Counted from the stretch's first letter, positions 37,085 to 46,383 are shown. The stretch: DNA of 64,000 bases from Pontibacter chinhatensis (GCF_900113285.1 NZ_FOOT01000009.1:35766-99765), one strand, 5' to 3'. The notes: generated by a model from the letters alone, not told the origin. A program made the numbers and translations.

Positions 37085-38122
37085 GTGGTAGAATACATAG
37101 AAACAGAAGGAGCAGAGGACTCGGACGAGCTCTATGAGCACCACCGCATTGTAGTGGACAAGGGGCAGGCTTTGCTGCGCCTGGACAAGTTTCTGATGGA
37201 CCGCCTGCCAAACGTTACCCGAAACAAGCTGCAGGGCGCCATCCGCTCCGAATCGGTGCAGGTAAACCAGAAGCCGGTGAAGGTAAGCTACAAGGTAAAG
37301 CCACTGGATGTGATTACCGTTACCTTGGCAGAGCCGCCGCGTGATACCGATATTGTGCCGGAGAACATCCCGCTGGATATAGTGTATGAGGATGAGGAGT
37401 TGCTGCTGGTAAACAAACCCGCCGGCATGGTTGTGCACCCTGCCTATAACAACTGGAGCGGCACTTTGGTGAACGCGCTGACCTATCACCTGCAGAACCT
37501 GCCTACGCACCGCAACGGCGAAGGAAGGCCAGGGCTGGTGCACCGCATCGACAAAGATACCTCAGGCCTGCTGGTGATTGCCAAGACAGACTATAGTATG
37601 GCTTACCTGGCAAAGCAGTTCTATGACCATAGTATAGAGCGTACTTATTACGCTTTGGTGTGGGGCGTACCCAAGGAGCAGGAGGGAACGATAACGGGCC
37701 ACGTAGGGCGTAGTGCGAAGGACCGCAAGGTAATGGCTGTGTACCCTGCAGGAGATTACGGCAAGCATGCAGTAACGCACTACAAGGTGCTGCGCAGCTT
37801 CAAGTATGTATCCCTGTTGAAGTGTAACCTGGAGACGGGCAGAACACACCAGATAAGGGCGCACATGAAGCATATCGGGCACCCGCTGTTCTCTGATGCC
37901 ACCTATGGCGGGGATAAAATCCTGTATGGCAACCCAAGCGGCACCTACAAATCGTTTGTCGATAATGCTTTTAAGTTGATGCCACGGCAGGCGCTTCACG
38001 CCAAATCACTTGGCTTTCTGCATCCCTCTACAAAAGACTTTCTTCAGTTTGATTCTGAACTGCCTGAGGACTTCGAGGCTGTATTGGAGAAGTGGGATCT
38101 GTACGAGGAGCCTATAGTATAG
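37085..38122 (+). CDS. RluA family pseudouridine synthase (RluD-like)
   Basis: Converts uridines of large-subunit rRNA to pseudouridine. 345 residues from a GTG at 37085. An S4 RNA-binding domain (about 31-90, LRLDKFLMDRLPNVTRNKLQ) precedes the catalytic domain: LLVNKPAGMVVHPA, then the active-site GLVHRIDKDTSGLL (Asp156), and TGRTHQIRAHMKHIGHPLFSD. The S4 domain and length fit RluD (23S rRNA 1911/1915/1917) more than RluA. It starts 15 bases after the upstream terminator and ends before a bidirectional terminator. Confidence 0.93.
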   Translation: MVEYIETEGAEDSDELYEHHRIVVDKGQALLRLDKFLMDRLPNVTRNKLQGAIRSESVQVNQKPVKVSYKVKPLDVITVTLAEPPRDTDIVPENIPLDIVYEDEELLLVNKPAGMVVHPAYNNWSGTLVNALTYHLQNLPTHRNGEGRPGLVHRIDKDTSGLLVIAKTDYSMAYLAKQFYDHSIERTYYALVWGVPKEQEGTITGHVGRSAKDRKVMAVYPAGDYGKHAVTHYKVLRSFKYVSLLKCNLETGRTHQIRAHMKHIGHPLFSDATYGGDKILYGNPSGTYKSFVDNAFKLMPRQALHAKSLGFLHPSTKDFLQFDSELPEDFEAVLEKWDLYEEPIV

Positions 38123-38183
38123 AGCTTATTCAGAACGCACTATTTTATACTTTACTATCAAAAGTATAAACCCACCATTTATA

Positions 38184-38224
38184 AAACAGAAAAGCCGCTA
38201 CGTATCGCAGCGGCTTTTCTGTTT
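38184..38224. terminator. Bidirectional terminator between the pseudouridine synthase and TPR genes
   Basis: A perfect 16-base-pair stem (38184-38199 with 38209-38224) with A/T runs on both sides, between convergent genes. Just upstream, TATACTT (38147) and AAGTATA (38163) form a separate small inverted repeat. Confidence 0.88.
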
Positions 38225-38240
38225 AGTATGTTAAGAAAGA

Positions 38241-39884
38241 CTATTTCTTTCTTGGCGTCTTGGAAATCTCTCTCAGGGCCGCTTCAGCCTGTGGGTTGCT
38301 AGGATCAAGGGTTCTCACCTCTGTCCAGTACTTCACAGCATTGTCACGGTCTCCTTTGATGTAGTAGAAGTAACCCAAGTATGAGTTAGCCTCAATCAGG
38401 TCACGCTTATACTTGTCTTTCTCGTTACCGGCCTTTTCAATGAACTGCTCATAGTATGGCTTTGCCAGACCTTGCTCAGTCTCTGGGTCCTGGCTGGCAT
38501 TGGCACGTGCTCTCCACAGGTAGCCATAGGCATAGTCAGCATTTGCCTCCGTAACTTTCGCGTAGGTCTCGTCAGCCTTCTTGAAGTACTCGTTGGCCTT
38601 GGCAGAATTTCCGTTTGTTGCCTGCTCCTCACCAGCCATCATGTAGATGTTGCCCATGTAGAAGTAGTCGGCGTTGCTAGGCTCTACTGCCTCGCGCTTA
38701 CGTTCATAGGTAGCAATAGCCTGGTCGTATTGGTTGTTACGGGCATAAGCATTAGCTAGCTCCGCATACAGCTCCACGTTCATGGGGTTAATAGAGATTG
38801 CTTTCTCCAAGTTCTCTACCGCCTTCTGGTGCTGGTTATTTTTAGAGAGGATACGGCCATAGTACTCGTAGTCCTCTGCAATCAGCTTGTTAGGGTCAGC
38901 CTTTTGCATGTGCGTCTCAATGGCTGCCAGTGCCTTGTCAGGCTGGCCCAGCTCCATGTAAGAGTAAGCTCTAAGGCGATTCATTACCATGTTGTCCGGC
39001 TGTACCTGCAGCACTTCTTCAGCTGCCTGCAGGGCTCTGTCGTAGTTCTTTGTCAGGAACAGGAAAGATGCATACTTAGCCTTCGTATCAGGCGTGTTCT
39101 CCGCCATGTCTACATACTTCTGGAAAGTAGACAGCGCTTTGTCGTACTGACCGGCGAAGTAGTAAAGCTCGCCCAGGTCTCGGTAGGCGGGAGCGAAGTT
39201 CGGGTTGATCTCGATTGCCTTCAGGAAAGCCTGCTCTGCCTCGTTATAGTTACGTGAGCTGGTGTATAACTGACCGCGCTTCAGGTAAGCGGTAACGTTC
39301 TGAGCATCGAGCTGAATAGCTCTGTCGTAGTGCGTCATGGCCATACCACCATTCTTCAGGTCCAGGTAAGCATCACCCAAAGCAATGTTGGCATCCACGT
39401 TTTTATTGTCACGCTCCAAAGACTGCTTCAGGTACTCAACACCTTTGTTCAGCTGCGCTTCGGTAGCGTTAGGCATATTCACATAAGCTTCACCAATCAT
39501 GGCAAGTACATAAGCATCCTTTTTGCCTTTTCCGCTCAGGGCCTGGTTAAAGTGCTGCTCTGCCTGGGCCTGATTGCCTTGCTGTAAAGCCAGCTTGCCC
39601 AGACCAACATGCGCTATATTGGATTTCTTGTTGGCAGCTAAGCCCTGGTTGAAATAGTAAGCCGCTGAGTCTGGTTTTTCTGTGCGCAGGTAAATGTCGC
39701 CCAGGTTGAAATAAGCTCTATCAGCCGTGCCTTTATTGTTCAACTGAGCCTTATAGATAGATTTTGCTTCTTCGTAGCGCTCCTGGTTAACAGCTGTTCT
39801 GCCTGCGTCACCTGATTGAGCAAATGCTGCTGTTGCAGGGAAGGCTGCCGCCATCAAAGCGATGTACTTCCAGTTTTTATTCAT
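38241..39884 (-). CDS. Exported tetratricopeptide repeat protein
   Basis: 547 residues, signal peptide to about 22 (TAAFAQ). The rest is an array of about a dozen TPR units (for example AYFNLGDIYLRTEKPDSAAYYFNQGLAANKK, of which the A-Y-G-L-A pattern repeats each 34 residues), running almost to the C-terminus PRKK. Likely a periplasmic scaffold. It is the last gene of the ExbB-ExbD-TonB-PstS run, a position that, as I recall, this protein holds in many Bacteroidota; an interaction with the TonB machine is an inference. Confidence 0.88.
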   Translation of the reverse strand: MNKNWKYIALMAAAFPATAAFAQSGDAGRTAVNQERYEEAKSIYKAQLNNKGTADRAYFNLGDIYLRTEKPDSAAYYFNQGLAANKKSNIAHVGLGKLALQQGNQAQAEQHFNQALSGKGKKDAYVLAMIGEAYVNMPNATEAQLNKGVEYLKQSLERDNKNVDANIALGDAYLDLKNGGMAMTHYDRAIQLDAQNVTAYLKRGQLYTSSRNYNEAEQAFLKAIEINPNFAPAYRDLGELYYFAGQYDKALSTFQKYVDMAENTPDTKAKYASFLFLTKNYDRALQAAEEVLQVQPDNMVMNRLRAYSYMELGQPDKALAAIETHMQKADPNKLIAEDYEYYGRILSKNNQHQKAVENLEKAISINPMNVELYAELANAYARNNQYDQAIATYERKREAVEPSNADYFYMGNIYMMAGEEQATNGNSAKANEYFKKADETYAKVTEANADYAYGYLWRARANASQDPETEQGLAKPYYEQFIEKAGNEKDKYKRDLIEANSYLGYFYYIKGDRDNAVKYWTEVRTLDPSNPQAEAALREISKTPRKK

Positions 39885-39917
39885 TTTATAAAAGTTTAGT
39901 AGTTTTTGTTTAGTTTC

Positions 39918-40859
39918 TTAGTTTCCAAGGCTCACCACACGCACAGGCATAGTTGCCGGCACTAGTCCTGACTTAAGGATGAGTCTTTGGCCTCTATCAC
40001 TAGCCACAAAAGAGGCAAATCCTGTGCCAAGTCCTGAACGGCCCTCAGTACTAATGACATACAGGAACCTGCGCAGTGGATAAACCTCTTGTGCTATATA
40101 TGCTTGATACGGCTGATAATAGTCTTCGGTGCTTACCGGTGCCGGATTTTCGCTTATTCCAACAACTTTAATTTTATTAAGGAAGCCTACCACTGTGGAG
40201 TCGTCAAAATCGCTCACCCAGTTTACACCAATCACGCCAATCGCATTCTTGTTTTGCTGTACATAGTCAATCAGCGCCTTATGCGAGTTAGAGGCAAACG
40301 TGTTGGCCGGAAGGTTATTTCCTGCAATCAACGAGTCCTTAACGTAACGTGCGGTGCTTGAGTTATTATTGTCGAATACAATTGTTATATCTCCCAGCGG
40401 CGAACCCTTATCCAGTTCTTTCCAGGACTTGATCTGGCCGCTGAAGATCTTTGTGAGGTCTTCCATCGTCAGCAGCGAGTCCGGGTTCTCCTTATTCGTG
40501 ATAAGTGCCACCGCATCAATGGCTATTTTGGTGTAGCGCGGCACTCTGTTCTGCTTATCGAATACCGCCTTTTCCTCTTCCGTTAGCTGTCTGGAAAGTA
40601 TGGCTATCTTGGTGCTGTCGTCCAGGAGGTCTTTTAGCACCTGGCCTTCCGGCTTATAGGCTGCGTTTATCTTAGCGTACTTATAGATACCTTCGAAGGT
40701 GTTAATTTCAGATTCTATAATGGGCTGAAACGACTCGTCTACGCTGATGCTGATAGTGCCTGAAGTTGGCGTGTCCTGCTTTGTGCCAGTGTCTCCCCCG
40801 CAGCTTGCCAGCGCCATAATGCCTGTTATGGCGGCTAAGCCTAATGCTTTAATCTTCAT
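39918..40859 (-). CDS. PstS-like substrate-binding lipoprotein
   Basis: 313 residues with lipobox ALASC (Cys20). The fold is that of periplasmic phosphate-binding proteins: ISISVDESFQPIIESEINTF, NNNSSTARYVKDSL (phosphate-loop-like Ser/Thr cluster), and NAIGVIGVNWVSD, ending with a RRFLYVISTEG segment. There is no pstCAB transporter nearby; it sits between TonB genes and a TPR protein. A direct role in phosphate uptake through ABC transport is therefore doubtful. Its start overlaps the end of the small upstream membrane-protein gene by 11 bases. Confidence 0.85.
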   Translation of the reverse strand: MKIKALGLAAITGIMALASCGGDTGTKQDTPTSGTISISVDESFQPIIESEINTFEGIYKYAKINAAYKPEGQVLKDLLDDSTKIAILSRQLTEEEKAVFDKQNRVPRYTKIAIDAVALITNKENPDSLLTMEDLTKIFSGQIKSWKELDKGSPLGDITIVFDNNNSSTARYVKDSLIAGNNLPANTFASNSHKALIDYVQQNKNAIGVIGVNWVSDFDDSTVVGFLNKIKVVGISENPAPVSTEDYYQPYQAYIAQEVYPLRRFLYVISTEGRSGLGTGFASFVASDRGQRLILKSGLVPATMPVRVVSLGN

Positions 40860-41106
40860 ATCTGTTTCTGTTAGAGCGTGTGGTGTTGTATACTCTTACA
40901 AATCTAACAATTCCATACAATATGAGAATTCCACCTAAGGCATACTTCATGCTGTCAGGCATGTCCAGGTTTAGGGTATCTCCGGCAAAAAGTATAAACA
41001 CACCCATCGCCACGTAGAGTAGGGTCATGATGACACCAAAGATGCGGGCAAACTTTGAGAATGCGCTTTGCTTCGGCCGGTTGTCTTCTCTGCGTGGTCT
41101 TATCAT
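40849..41106 (-). CDS. Small two-helix membrane protein
   Basis: 85 residues, not assigned to a named family. A basic N-terminus (MIRPRREDNRPKQ), then two membrane segments (about 24-44 and 55-72) and a charged tail. It overlaps the PstS-like gene by 11 bases, so the two are translated together, and follows a terminator after the second tonB. The conserved position between TonB and PstS-like genes suggests a helper in the same envelope system (inference). Confidence 0.7.
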   Translation of the reverse strand: MIRPRREDNRPKQSAFSKFARIFGVIMTLLYVAMGVFILFAGDTLNLDMPDSMKYALGGILILYGIVRFVRVYNTTRSNRNRYED

Positions 41107-41146
41107 AGGTTAGTTTCTTTTAATCCTTAAAAATATATTTAATGCG

Positions 41147-41204
41147 TAAAAAATGAAAGCAGAAGCGAACAAAACTGTCCGAATGCTTCTGCTTCCATTT
41201 TTGT
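41147..41204 (-). terminator. Terminator after the second tonB
   Basis: An 18-base-pair stem with one mismatch (41149-41166 with 41185-41202), read on the minus strand, followed by a T run. It would separate the TonB genes from the PstS-TPR part, at least in part. Confidence 0.75.
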
Positions 41205-41213
41205 TATTGGTTA

Positions 41214-42050
41214 TTATCTGATGCTAAAGCGGATGGGCAACGTATAGCGCACCGGAACTGCACGTCCGTTCTGACGGCCGGGCTCCCACTTGGGCATGGT
41301 TTTAACGACACGTATCGCCTCTTCGTCGGTACCGTACCCCAGTCCTTTCAATACTGCCACATCCGTGATTTCGCCTGTAGTTCCTACCACAAAGGTTACC
41401 ACCACTGTTCCTTCTATTCCATTAGACTGTGCAGCAGGCGGGTAACGGAGCTTACGGCCTAGGTACTGCATCAAGTCGTTAAGTCCACCTTTGAATTGCG
41501 GCATCTGATCTACCACCACAAATGGCTCTGTACTAGCTGGAGTTCCTGTGCCTCCTTCTACTCCGGCTGGCGGCGCATCTGGCATCGGCATAATCGGTAA
41601 CTCAGGTGCATCTCCCTCAATCTTCTCCGTCCCAATTACCGCTTTGGAAAGGTCTTCCTGGTTGGGCACAGTTTCCGTTGTTGGAGTGGCGTCATCTACT
41701 ACTTCTATTTTCGTAAACTTCTCTGTCGCCACCTTTCGCTCTGTTATAGGTTCAGCGGGAAGTACTTCCACCTTAGGTTTTTGGTCTGGTTTAGGAGGCG
41801 GCGGGAGCACGATATCTATAGGCTCATGCACAATATAGGTTGGCTTCTCATACTTTACAGGCTCTGTAAAGAAAATTGCGTCGACCAATACGCCTACCAA
41901 AGGCCCTGAAAAAATGGTGATGGCTAAGGCTGTTGCCAGTACCATATGCTTTCCATACTTCCTGCGCAGGTAATAGGCTCCGTACGCTTTGTTTCGACCT
42001 CTGAACACAATATTGTTGAAGGTCATGCTTAAGAAATAGCTCTTTTCCAT
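41214..42050 (-). CDS. tonB: TonB family energy transducer (second)
   Basis: 278 residues. A cytoplasmic N-terminus with FNNIVFRGRNKAYGAYYLRRKYGKH-type sequence, one membrane helix (about 37-55), a proline-rich periplasmic spacer that begins VLPPPPKP, then the C-terminal TonB domain (about 195-278: YPPAAQSNGIEGTVVVTFVV, AIRVVKTMPKWEPGRQNG) which contacts receptor TonB boxes. The C-terminal domain is very like that of the tonB at 42233, but the spacer is different. A terminator lies between the two genes, so this copy may have its own promoter in 42051-42187. Confidence 0.93.
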   Translation of the reverse strand: MEKSYFLSMTFNNIVFRGRNKAYGAYYLRRKYGKHMVLATALAITIFSGPLVGVLVDAIFFTEPVKYEKPTYIVHEPIDIVLPPPPKPDQKPKVEVLPAEPITERKVATEKFTKIEVVDDATPTTETVPNQEDLSKAVIGTEKIEGDAPELPIMPMPDAPPAGVEGGTGTPASTEPFVVVDQMPQFKGGLNDLMQYLGRKLRYPPAAQSNGIEGTVVVTFVVGTTGEITDVAVLKGLGYGTDEEAIRVVKTMPKWEPGRQNGRAVPVRYTLPIRFSIR

Positions 42051-42187
42051 GGGCTTTGGGGTTTAGGTTTAACAATTTTTCTCTAAGGCATTGTAGTAGT
42101 CTTTTTAGCTTTTATCTAGTTTTCTTTTAATATACGGAATTCTATATTGATTGTATGCATGCTGAGCATTTTATTTTTGGCAAATAA

Positions 42188-42217
42188 AAAAGCCCAGCCT
42201 GGGGAGGCTGGGCTTTT
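42188..42217 (-). terminator. Terminator between the two tonB genes
   Basis: A perfect 13-base-pair stem (42188-42200 with 42205-42217), GGGG loop, A run that becomes a T run on the minus strand. It closes the exbB-exbD-exbD-tonB transcript. Confidence 0.87.
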
Positions 42218-42232
42218 AGCAAGTATATCTGC

Positions 42233-43063
42233 TTACCTAATCGTAAATCGTACTGGAAGTGTGTAGCGTACAGGTACTGCTCTACCGTTCTGCTTACCAG
42301 GAGTCCACTTCGGCATTGACTTAACAACGCGTACAGCTTCTTCGTCGGTACCAGCACCCAGTTGTTTTACCACCTGGATGTCAGAGATTTCACCTGTGCT
42401 GCTCACTACGAATGAAAGTACAACCAGACCTTCAACACCGGCACGCTGTGCAGCTGCTGGGTAGCGGATGTTCTTGCCCAGGTACTTCATCATTTCGCCG
42501 TCGCCACCAGGGAAGGTAGGCATCTGCTCCACGTAAGTATAAGGCTTCTCCTCAACTACTTCTGCTACTACATCACTTGTGCCGTCAATATCGCCGAGGT
42601 CAAGAGGGGCGTCTTTGGAGCCTTCTACGGTTTTAACACCCGCGTCAATCTCTTCTAGTACGTCCACATCAGGAATCTCTTCCTCCTCTACAACTTCGTT
42701 GTCACGCTTTACAACCGGCGGTGTATACTTTACAGTAGCACGCACTGGTGGTGGTGGCGGCGGAAGATCTGGTGGCGGAGGCGGTGGCGGCGGTGGCGTT
42801 GCCTCATCCAGTGGTGGTGGCGGAGCCAGGTCTACTTCTGTTACAACGCGCGTTATCACCTCTGTATCTTGTTCTTCTCCCTTAATCATCTTAGAGATCA
42901 AAGGAATACTTAAGAACAAGAAGAACAGGATAATTGCTGTAATCGCAGCAATCGTGATATGCTTATTGTAAAGTCTGCGAAGTAGGTAGGCACCGTACGC
43001 TTTGTTTCGTCCGGCAAAGACGATATCATCAAGCGATGCTTTTGCTAACTTACTTGCGTCCAT
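42233..43063 (-). CDS. tonB: TonB family energy transducer (first)
   Basis: 276 residues. N-terminal LDDIVFAGRNKAYGAYLLRR, one membrane helix (about 36-55), a spacer with long proline runs (PPPPPPPPPDLPPPPPP) and an acidic stretch, then the TonB C-terminal domain (about 195-276, YPAAAQRAGVEGLVVLSFVV, MPKWTPGKQNGRAVPV). Transmits the proton-driven motion of ExbB/ExbD to outer-membrane receptors. It follows the second exbD by 3 bases. Confidence 0.95.
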   Translation of the reverse strand: MDASKLAKASLDDIVFAGRNKAYGAYLLRRLYNKHITIAAITAIILFFLFLSIPLISKMIKGEEQDTEVITRVVTEVDLAPPPPLDEATPPPPPPPPPDLPPPPPPVRATVKYTPPVVKRDNEVVEEEEIPDVDVLEEIDAGVKTVEGSKDAPLDLGDIDGTSDVVAEVVEEKPYTYVEQMPTFPGGDGEMMKYLGKNIRYPAAAQRAGVEGLVVLSFVVSSTGEISDIQVVKQLGAGTDEEAVRVVKSMPKWTPGKQNGRAVPVRYTLPVRFTIR

Positions 43064-43066
43064 ATC

Positions 43067-43588
43067 TTAATTTCCAATTTGTTCTTGCACCAGTTTCTTG
43101 TCTGCATCGGCAATGTCTACCATGGCAAACTTCTTGGTGTCAGTGATTTTTAACTCGTCCAGGATATCCACCATATTCTTATAGCGGGACTCCTCCATTG
43201 GCTTCACCAGCACTGTCATCTTGTCGTTCGACTTCACGCGAGGTGAAAGCAAAACTTGACGGATGCCATTAGCGGCGTAGCTAGACTCGATTACTTCCGG
43301 GTTATCTTCTACCAATCCGAAGTAGTAGTATAGCTCGTCGTTCTCGCCAAGAATAATGGTCATGGCGTTACTTGCTTTCAGGGCTATCTGCTCCGAATCA
43401 TCTTCAGGCTTCACAGGCATGTTGATTTCCATGGTCTGTGGCTTGTTGAAAGTTGTGGTAAGCATGAAGAACGTAATCAGAAGGGCGGCAAGGTCTACCA
43501 GCGGCGTCATGTCGATTTTGGTCGACGAGCGTTTGGCGCGTTTCTTACCACCTTTACCGGAGTCGGCTTGTTGTTGTATTTCTGCCAT
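43067..43588 (-). CDS. exbD: ExbD family biopolymer transporter (second)
   Basis: 173 residues, one N-terminal membrane helix (about 24-43) with KIDMTPLVDLAALLITFFML, where the Asp after LV is the proton-path residue of ExbD. The periplasmic part has NMPVKPEDDSEQ and NAMTIILGENDELYYYFG. Forms the proton-driven motor with ExbB. It follows the other exbD by 18 bases and precedes tonB by 3. The basic N-terminus (KGGKKRAKRSS) is typical of Bacteroidota ExbD. Confidence 0.94.
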   Translation of the reverse strand: MAEIQQQADSGKGGKKRAKRSSTKIDMTPLVDLAALLITFFMLTTTFNKPQTMEINMPVKPEDDSEQIALKASNAMTIILGENDELYYYFGLVEDNPEVIESSYAANGIRQVLLSPRVKSNDKMTVLVKPMEESRYKNMVDILDELKITDTKKFAMVDIADADKKLVQEQIGN

Positions 43589-43606
43589 TTCTTATCTCCT
43601 TTCTAA

Positions 43607-44212
43607 TTATAGGTTCGTAGGCTTCGCTTCCATGGTAGTGATCAGGTTAAACCTGTTCACCTTTCTGTCTTGCAGGATGTCGATTACACGCTTGATAGTC
43701 GGGTAATTCGTGTCCTGGTCGCCTTTGATAGCGATAACCACCTGCGGGTTAGTTAAACGTGTCTGTAGTACCCAGTCGCCTAACTCGTTATGAGTAGAGT
43801 CAATTGGGATACCCGGCTGGTGTACCTCCTTGCGTGCGTTTGATTCCATTGCGAGGAGTGATTTAAGCTGGCTAACAGGAACACCGAAGTTACTCATAAG
43901 AGAGAAAGTCTTCTTCTCTTCCTCGGTGAACCCTACGCCATACTTGCCCGCAATTTTGTCAAGCAAAGCTTCCTTTGTTTGCTGTCCATCAACTCCAAAG
44001 AACACCCGGTTATCTTTATCTATTGTAATAGTAATTACGTTAGTATCCGGAATTTTGATCTCTGATGCCGATGAAGGCGTGTCAACTATAACTGCCTCGT
44101 CAGGACGGGCAGTTGCAGTCAGCATAAAGAAAGTAACTAGCAAGAAGAATAAGTCCACCATTGGCGTCATGTCCAACGAGGGTACTGTTCTTTTTACTTT
44201 TACTTTAGGCAT
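43607..44212 (-). CDS. exbD: ExbD family biopolymer transporter (first)
   Basis: 201 residues with one membrane helix (about 15-33) in SLDMTPMVDLFFLLVTFFML; the Asp in MVD is the proton-path residue. It is longer than the second copy by an insert of about 45 residues near 85-130 (KTFSLMSNFGVPVSQLKSL). Two different ExbD subunits after one ExbB is the standard Bacteroidota layout, and suggests a mixed ExbD dimer in the motor (inference). It lies 25 bases after exbB. Confidence 0.94.
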   Translation of the reverse strand: MPKVKVKRTVPSLDMTPMVDLFFLLVTFFMLTATARPDEAVIVDTPSSASEIKIPDTNVITITIDKDNRVFFGVDGQQTKEALLDKIAGKYGVGFTEEEKKTFSLMSNFGVPVSQLKSLLAMESNARKEVHQPGIPIDSTHNELGDWVLQTRLTNPQVVIAIKGDQDTNYPTIKRVIDILQDRKVNRFNLITTMEAKPTNL

Positions 44213-44237
44213 TTTATCTGGTTAAATACGGTTTAAC

Positions 44238-45104
44238 TTATACAGTTTGTGGTCTAGCTGGAGCAGTGTCGTGCTGTGCTGTGAAAGTAGACACCATGCT
44301 GAAGCCAGCCTCGTCGATGCTGTAAGTAAGCTCGTCGATTTTGCTTGTAAAGTAGTTATAGGCAACAATCGCGATCGTAGAACCTGTAATACCAAGGGCC
44401 GTGTTGATAAGGGCCTCAGAGATACCGTTTGCAAGAGCTACTGAGTCAGGAGCACCTGCTGTTGCAAGAGCCGAGAAGGCCTTAATCATACCAAGTACCG
44501 TACCGATCAGACCTACCAGTGTAGAGGTAGAGGCGATAGTAGAGATAACCACCAGGTTTTTCTCCAGCATTGGCAGCTCAAGAGAAGTAGACTCTTCGAT
44601 TTCCTTCTGGATAGCGGCAACTTTCTCAGCTTTCAGCAGCTCTGGCTCATTCTGCATTTCTTTGTACTTCAGCAGGCCGGCCTTTACCACGTTAGCAACT
44701 GAACCTTTCTGAACGTCGCAAGCAGCGATAGCGCCGTTTACGTCACGCTGAGTCAGTTTTGCAGAGATTGTGCGAACGAAGTTAGCAACGTTCTTAGTAC
44801 CTTTTGCTTTGCCGATAGTAAGCGCACGCTCAATAGCGAAGATAAATACCATCAGGTTCAGGGAAAGAAGCACTGGCACAACCCATCCACCTTTGTATAC
44901 GATTCCAAGCCAGTTACCTGGAAGTGGGTGGTTTGCTGGGTCATTTCCTTCGAAGTTGGCAGGATTGCCAAGAACAAACATATAGATGAGTACGCAAGCA
45001 AACAGGGCAAGCGGAATAACAATTGTCGCAAATAGAGAGCCCACTGCGCTAGGCTTTTTCTCTACATTAGCATTCTTGCTCACTACTGCAGTCTTTTTTT
45101 CCAT
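44238..45104 (-). CDS. exbB: MotA/TolQ/ExbB proton channel family protein
   Basis: Stator of the TonB motor in the inner membrane. 288 residues with about four membrane segments: about 23-46, 72-91, and the family block around 185-250 (VVISTIASTSTLVGLIGTVLGMIKAFSAL and ISEALINTALGITGSTIAIVAYNYF). First gene of exbB-exbD-exbD-tonB. The 469-base AT-rich gap upstream must hold its promoter. Codons are strongly biased, as expected for a well expressed gene, and only one repeated-word copy occurs nearby (45157, outside the gene). Confidence 0.95.
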   Translation of the reverse strand: MEKKTAVVSKNANVEKKPSAVGSLFATIVIPLALFACVLIYMFVLGNPANFEGNDPANHPLPGNWLGIVYKGGWVVPVLLSLNLMVFIFAIERALTIGKAKGTKNVANFVRTISAKLTQRDVNGAIAACDVQKGSVANVVKAGLLKYKEMQNEPELLKAEKVAAIQKEIEESTSLELPMLEKNLVVISTIASTSTLVGLIGTVLGMIKAFSALATAGAPDSVALANGISEALINTALGITGSTIAIVAYNYFTSKIDELTYSIDEAGFSMVSTFTAQHDTAPARPQTV

Positions 45105-45573
45105 TTTGATTAAAGTTTAAAGTTTAGCTGTTTGTGTTGTAATAAAAACGTTTGTGTAAGTATAAAATGTAATTGTTTCGCTTTTAGTTCTTTATTGAAT
45201 TTGCAATTTCTGATTTTTCTCAATTTTTCAAACAATTATGTTTCGAAAAAATTAATAAAAAACCTGCTGCTGCTGCTTAGGTTCTCTAAATTTAAGCGAT
45301 AAGCTTATAAAATTCCAAGCCTGAGGCAATTCAATATTGCAAAGTATTAAATAAATAAATTTGTTCCAAAGTCTAAACACCAGCTTTTATGGTGCGGGGC
45401 CTGTTTTTGTGGCGGTTCGCGCTATGCAGGTAAGGTGATTGATTGGCCGGAGCAAGCTGCCCTTAAACCAGGATTACACCTGCATGCTTAGTTTTTTCTC
45501 CTCTACTATTTAGTTCTATTTTCAGGAAAAAACGCACTAAATATAAAGAATAATTTTTTAGCGCTATGTACGA
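45105..45573. other. AT-rich intergenic region upstream of exbB
   Basis: 469 bases between mazG and exbB, both on the minus strand. Long A/T stretches, one AAGTATA at 45157, and a loose inverted repeat (ATGCAGGT at 45424-45431, ACCTGCAT at 45478-45485). No box matching TAnnTTTG on the minus strand was found by eye, and no gene. Confidence 0.4.
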
Positions 45574-46383
45574 TTATAGATTTTTTGCTTTGTTCCAATA
45601 AAAGTCCATTTCGGCAAGGCTCATATCCTGTATACGTTTTCCGTCCTTAGAGGCTTCATTCTCAATGTATTGGAAACGGTGGATAAACTTCAGATTGGTG
45701 CGCTCCAGTGCTTCCTCCGGGTCTATTCCGGCAAAGCGGGCAAAGTTGATGAGCGAGAAAAGCAGGTCGCCGAACTCAGCCGTAGCCCGCTGCTTGTCGA
45801 TTTCAGCAGTATCCTCTTTGTTGAACTCGCTGCCAAACTCTTCCAGCTCCTCCTGCACCTTTTCCCATACCTGCGATTTGTCGTCCCAGTCAAACCCGGC
45901 GCCCCGGGCTTTTTCTTGTATGCGCATGGCTTTTATAAGGGCGGGCAGCGATTGTGGTACTCCTCCTAACACAGATTTGTTTCCTTCCTTGAGCTTCAGC
46001 TTCTCCCAGTTCTGCTTTACTTCTTCCTCGCTGTCGGCTTTGGTGTCTCCGTAAATGTGGGGGTGGCGGAAGATGAGCTTCTCGCACTGCGCATGCAGCA
46101 CGTCGGCAATATCGAAGGCGCCCTGCTCGGAGGCAATCCTGGCATAGAAGACCAGGTGCAGCATAATGTCGCCGATCTCCTTTTTTACCTCCTGCACTTC
46201 CCCTTTCAGGATGGCGTCTGAAAGCTCGTACGTCTCCTCTATCGTCAGGTGGCGGAGCGTTTCCATCGTCTGCTTGCGGTCCCAGGGGCATTTTTCCCGG
46301 AGGTCGTCCATTACATCCAGCAGGCGGCCGAAAGCCTCCAGCTGGCTTTGGCGGTTATTTTTACCAGGTTGTGGATTAGTCAT
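45574..46383 (-). CDS. mazG: Nucleoside triphosphate pyrophosphohydrolase MazG
   Basis: Hydrolyses NTPs and dNTPs to monophosphates; a house-cleaning enzyme that can also lower ppGpp. 269 residues, the two-domain form as in E. coli. First MazG domain: CPWDRKQTMETLRHLTIEETYE with the metal residues of EETYEL and KKEIGDIMLHLV. Second: GFDWDDKSQVWEKVQEELEEF and AEFGDLLFSLINFAR. All metal-binding acidic residues appear kept in both. It is a single gene here. Confidence 0.95.
   Translation of the reverse strand: MTNPQPGKNNRQSQLEAFGRLLDVMDDLREKCPWDRKQTMETLRHLTIEETYELSDAILKGEVQEVKKEIGDIMLHLVFYARIASEQGAFDIADVLHAQCEKLIFRHPHIYGDTKADSEEEVKQNWEKLKLKEGNKSVLGGVPQSLPALIKAMRIQEKARGAGFDWDDKSQVWEKVQEELEEFGSEFNKEDTAEIDKQRATAEFGDLLFSLINFARFAGIDPEEALERTNLKFIHRFQYIENEASKDGKRIQDMSLAEMDFYWNKAKNL

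Noticed and set aside
39918..40859. PstS-like protein considered as part of an ABC phosphate transporter
   Set aside because: No pstC, pstA, pstB or phoU beside it; it sits within the TonB cluster.
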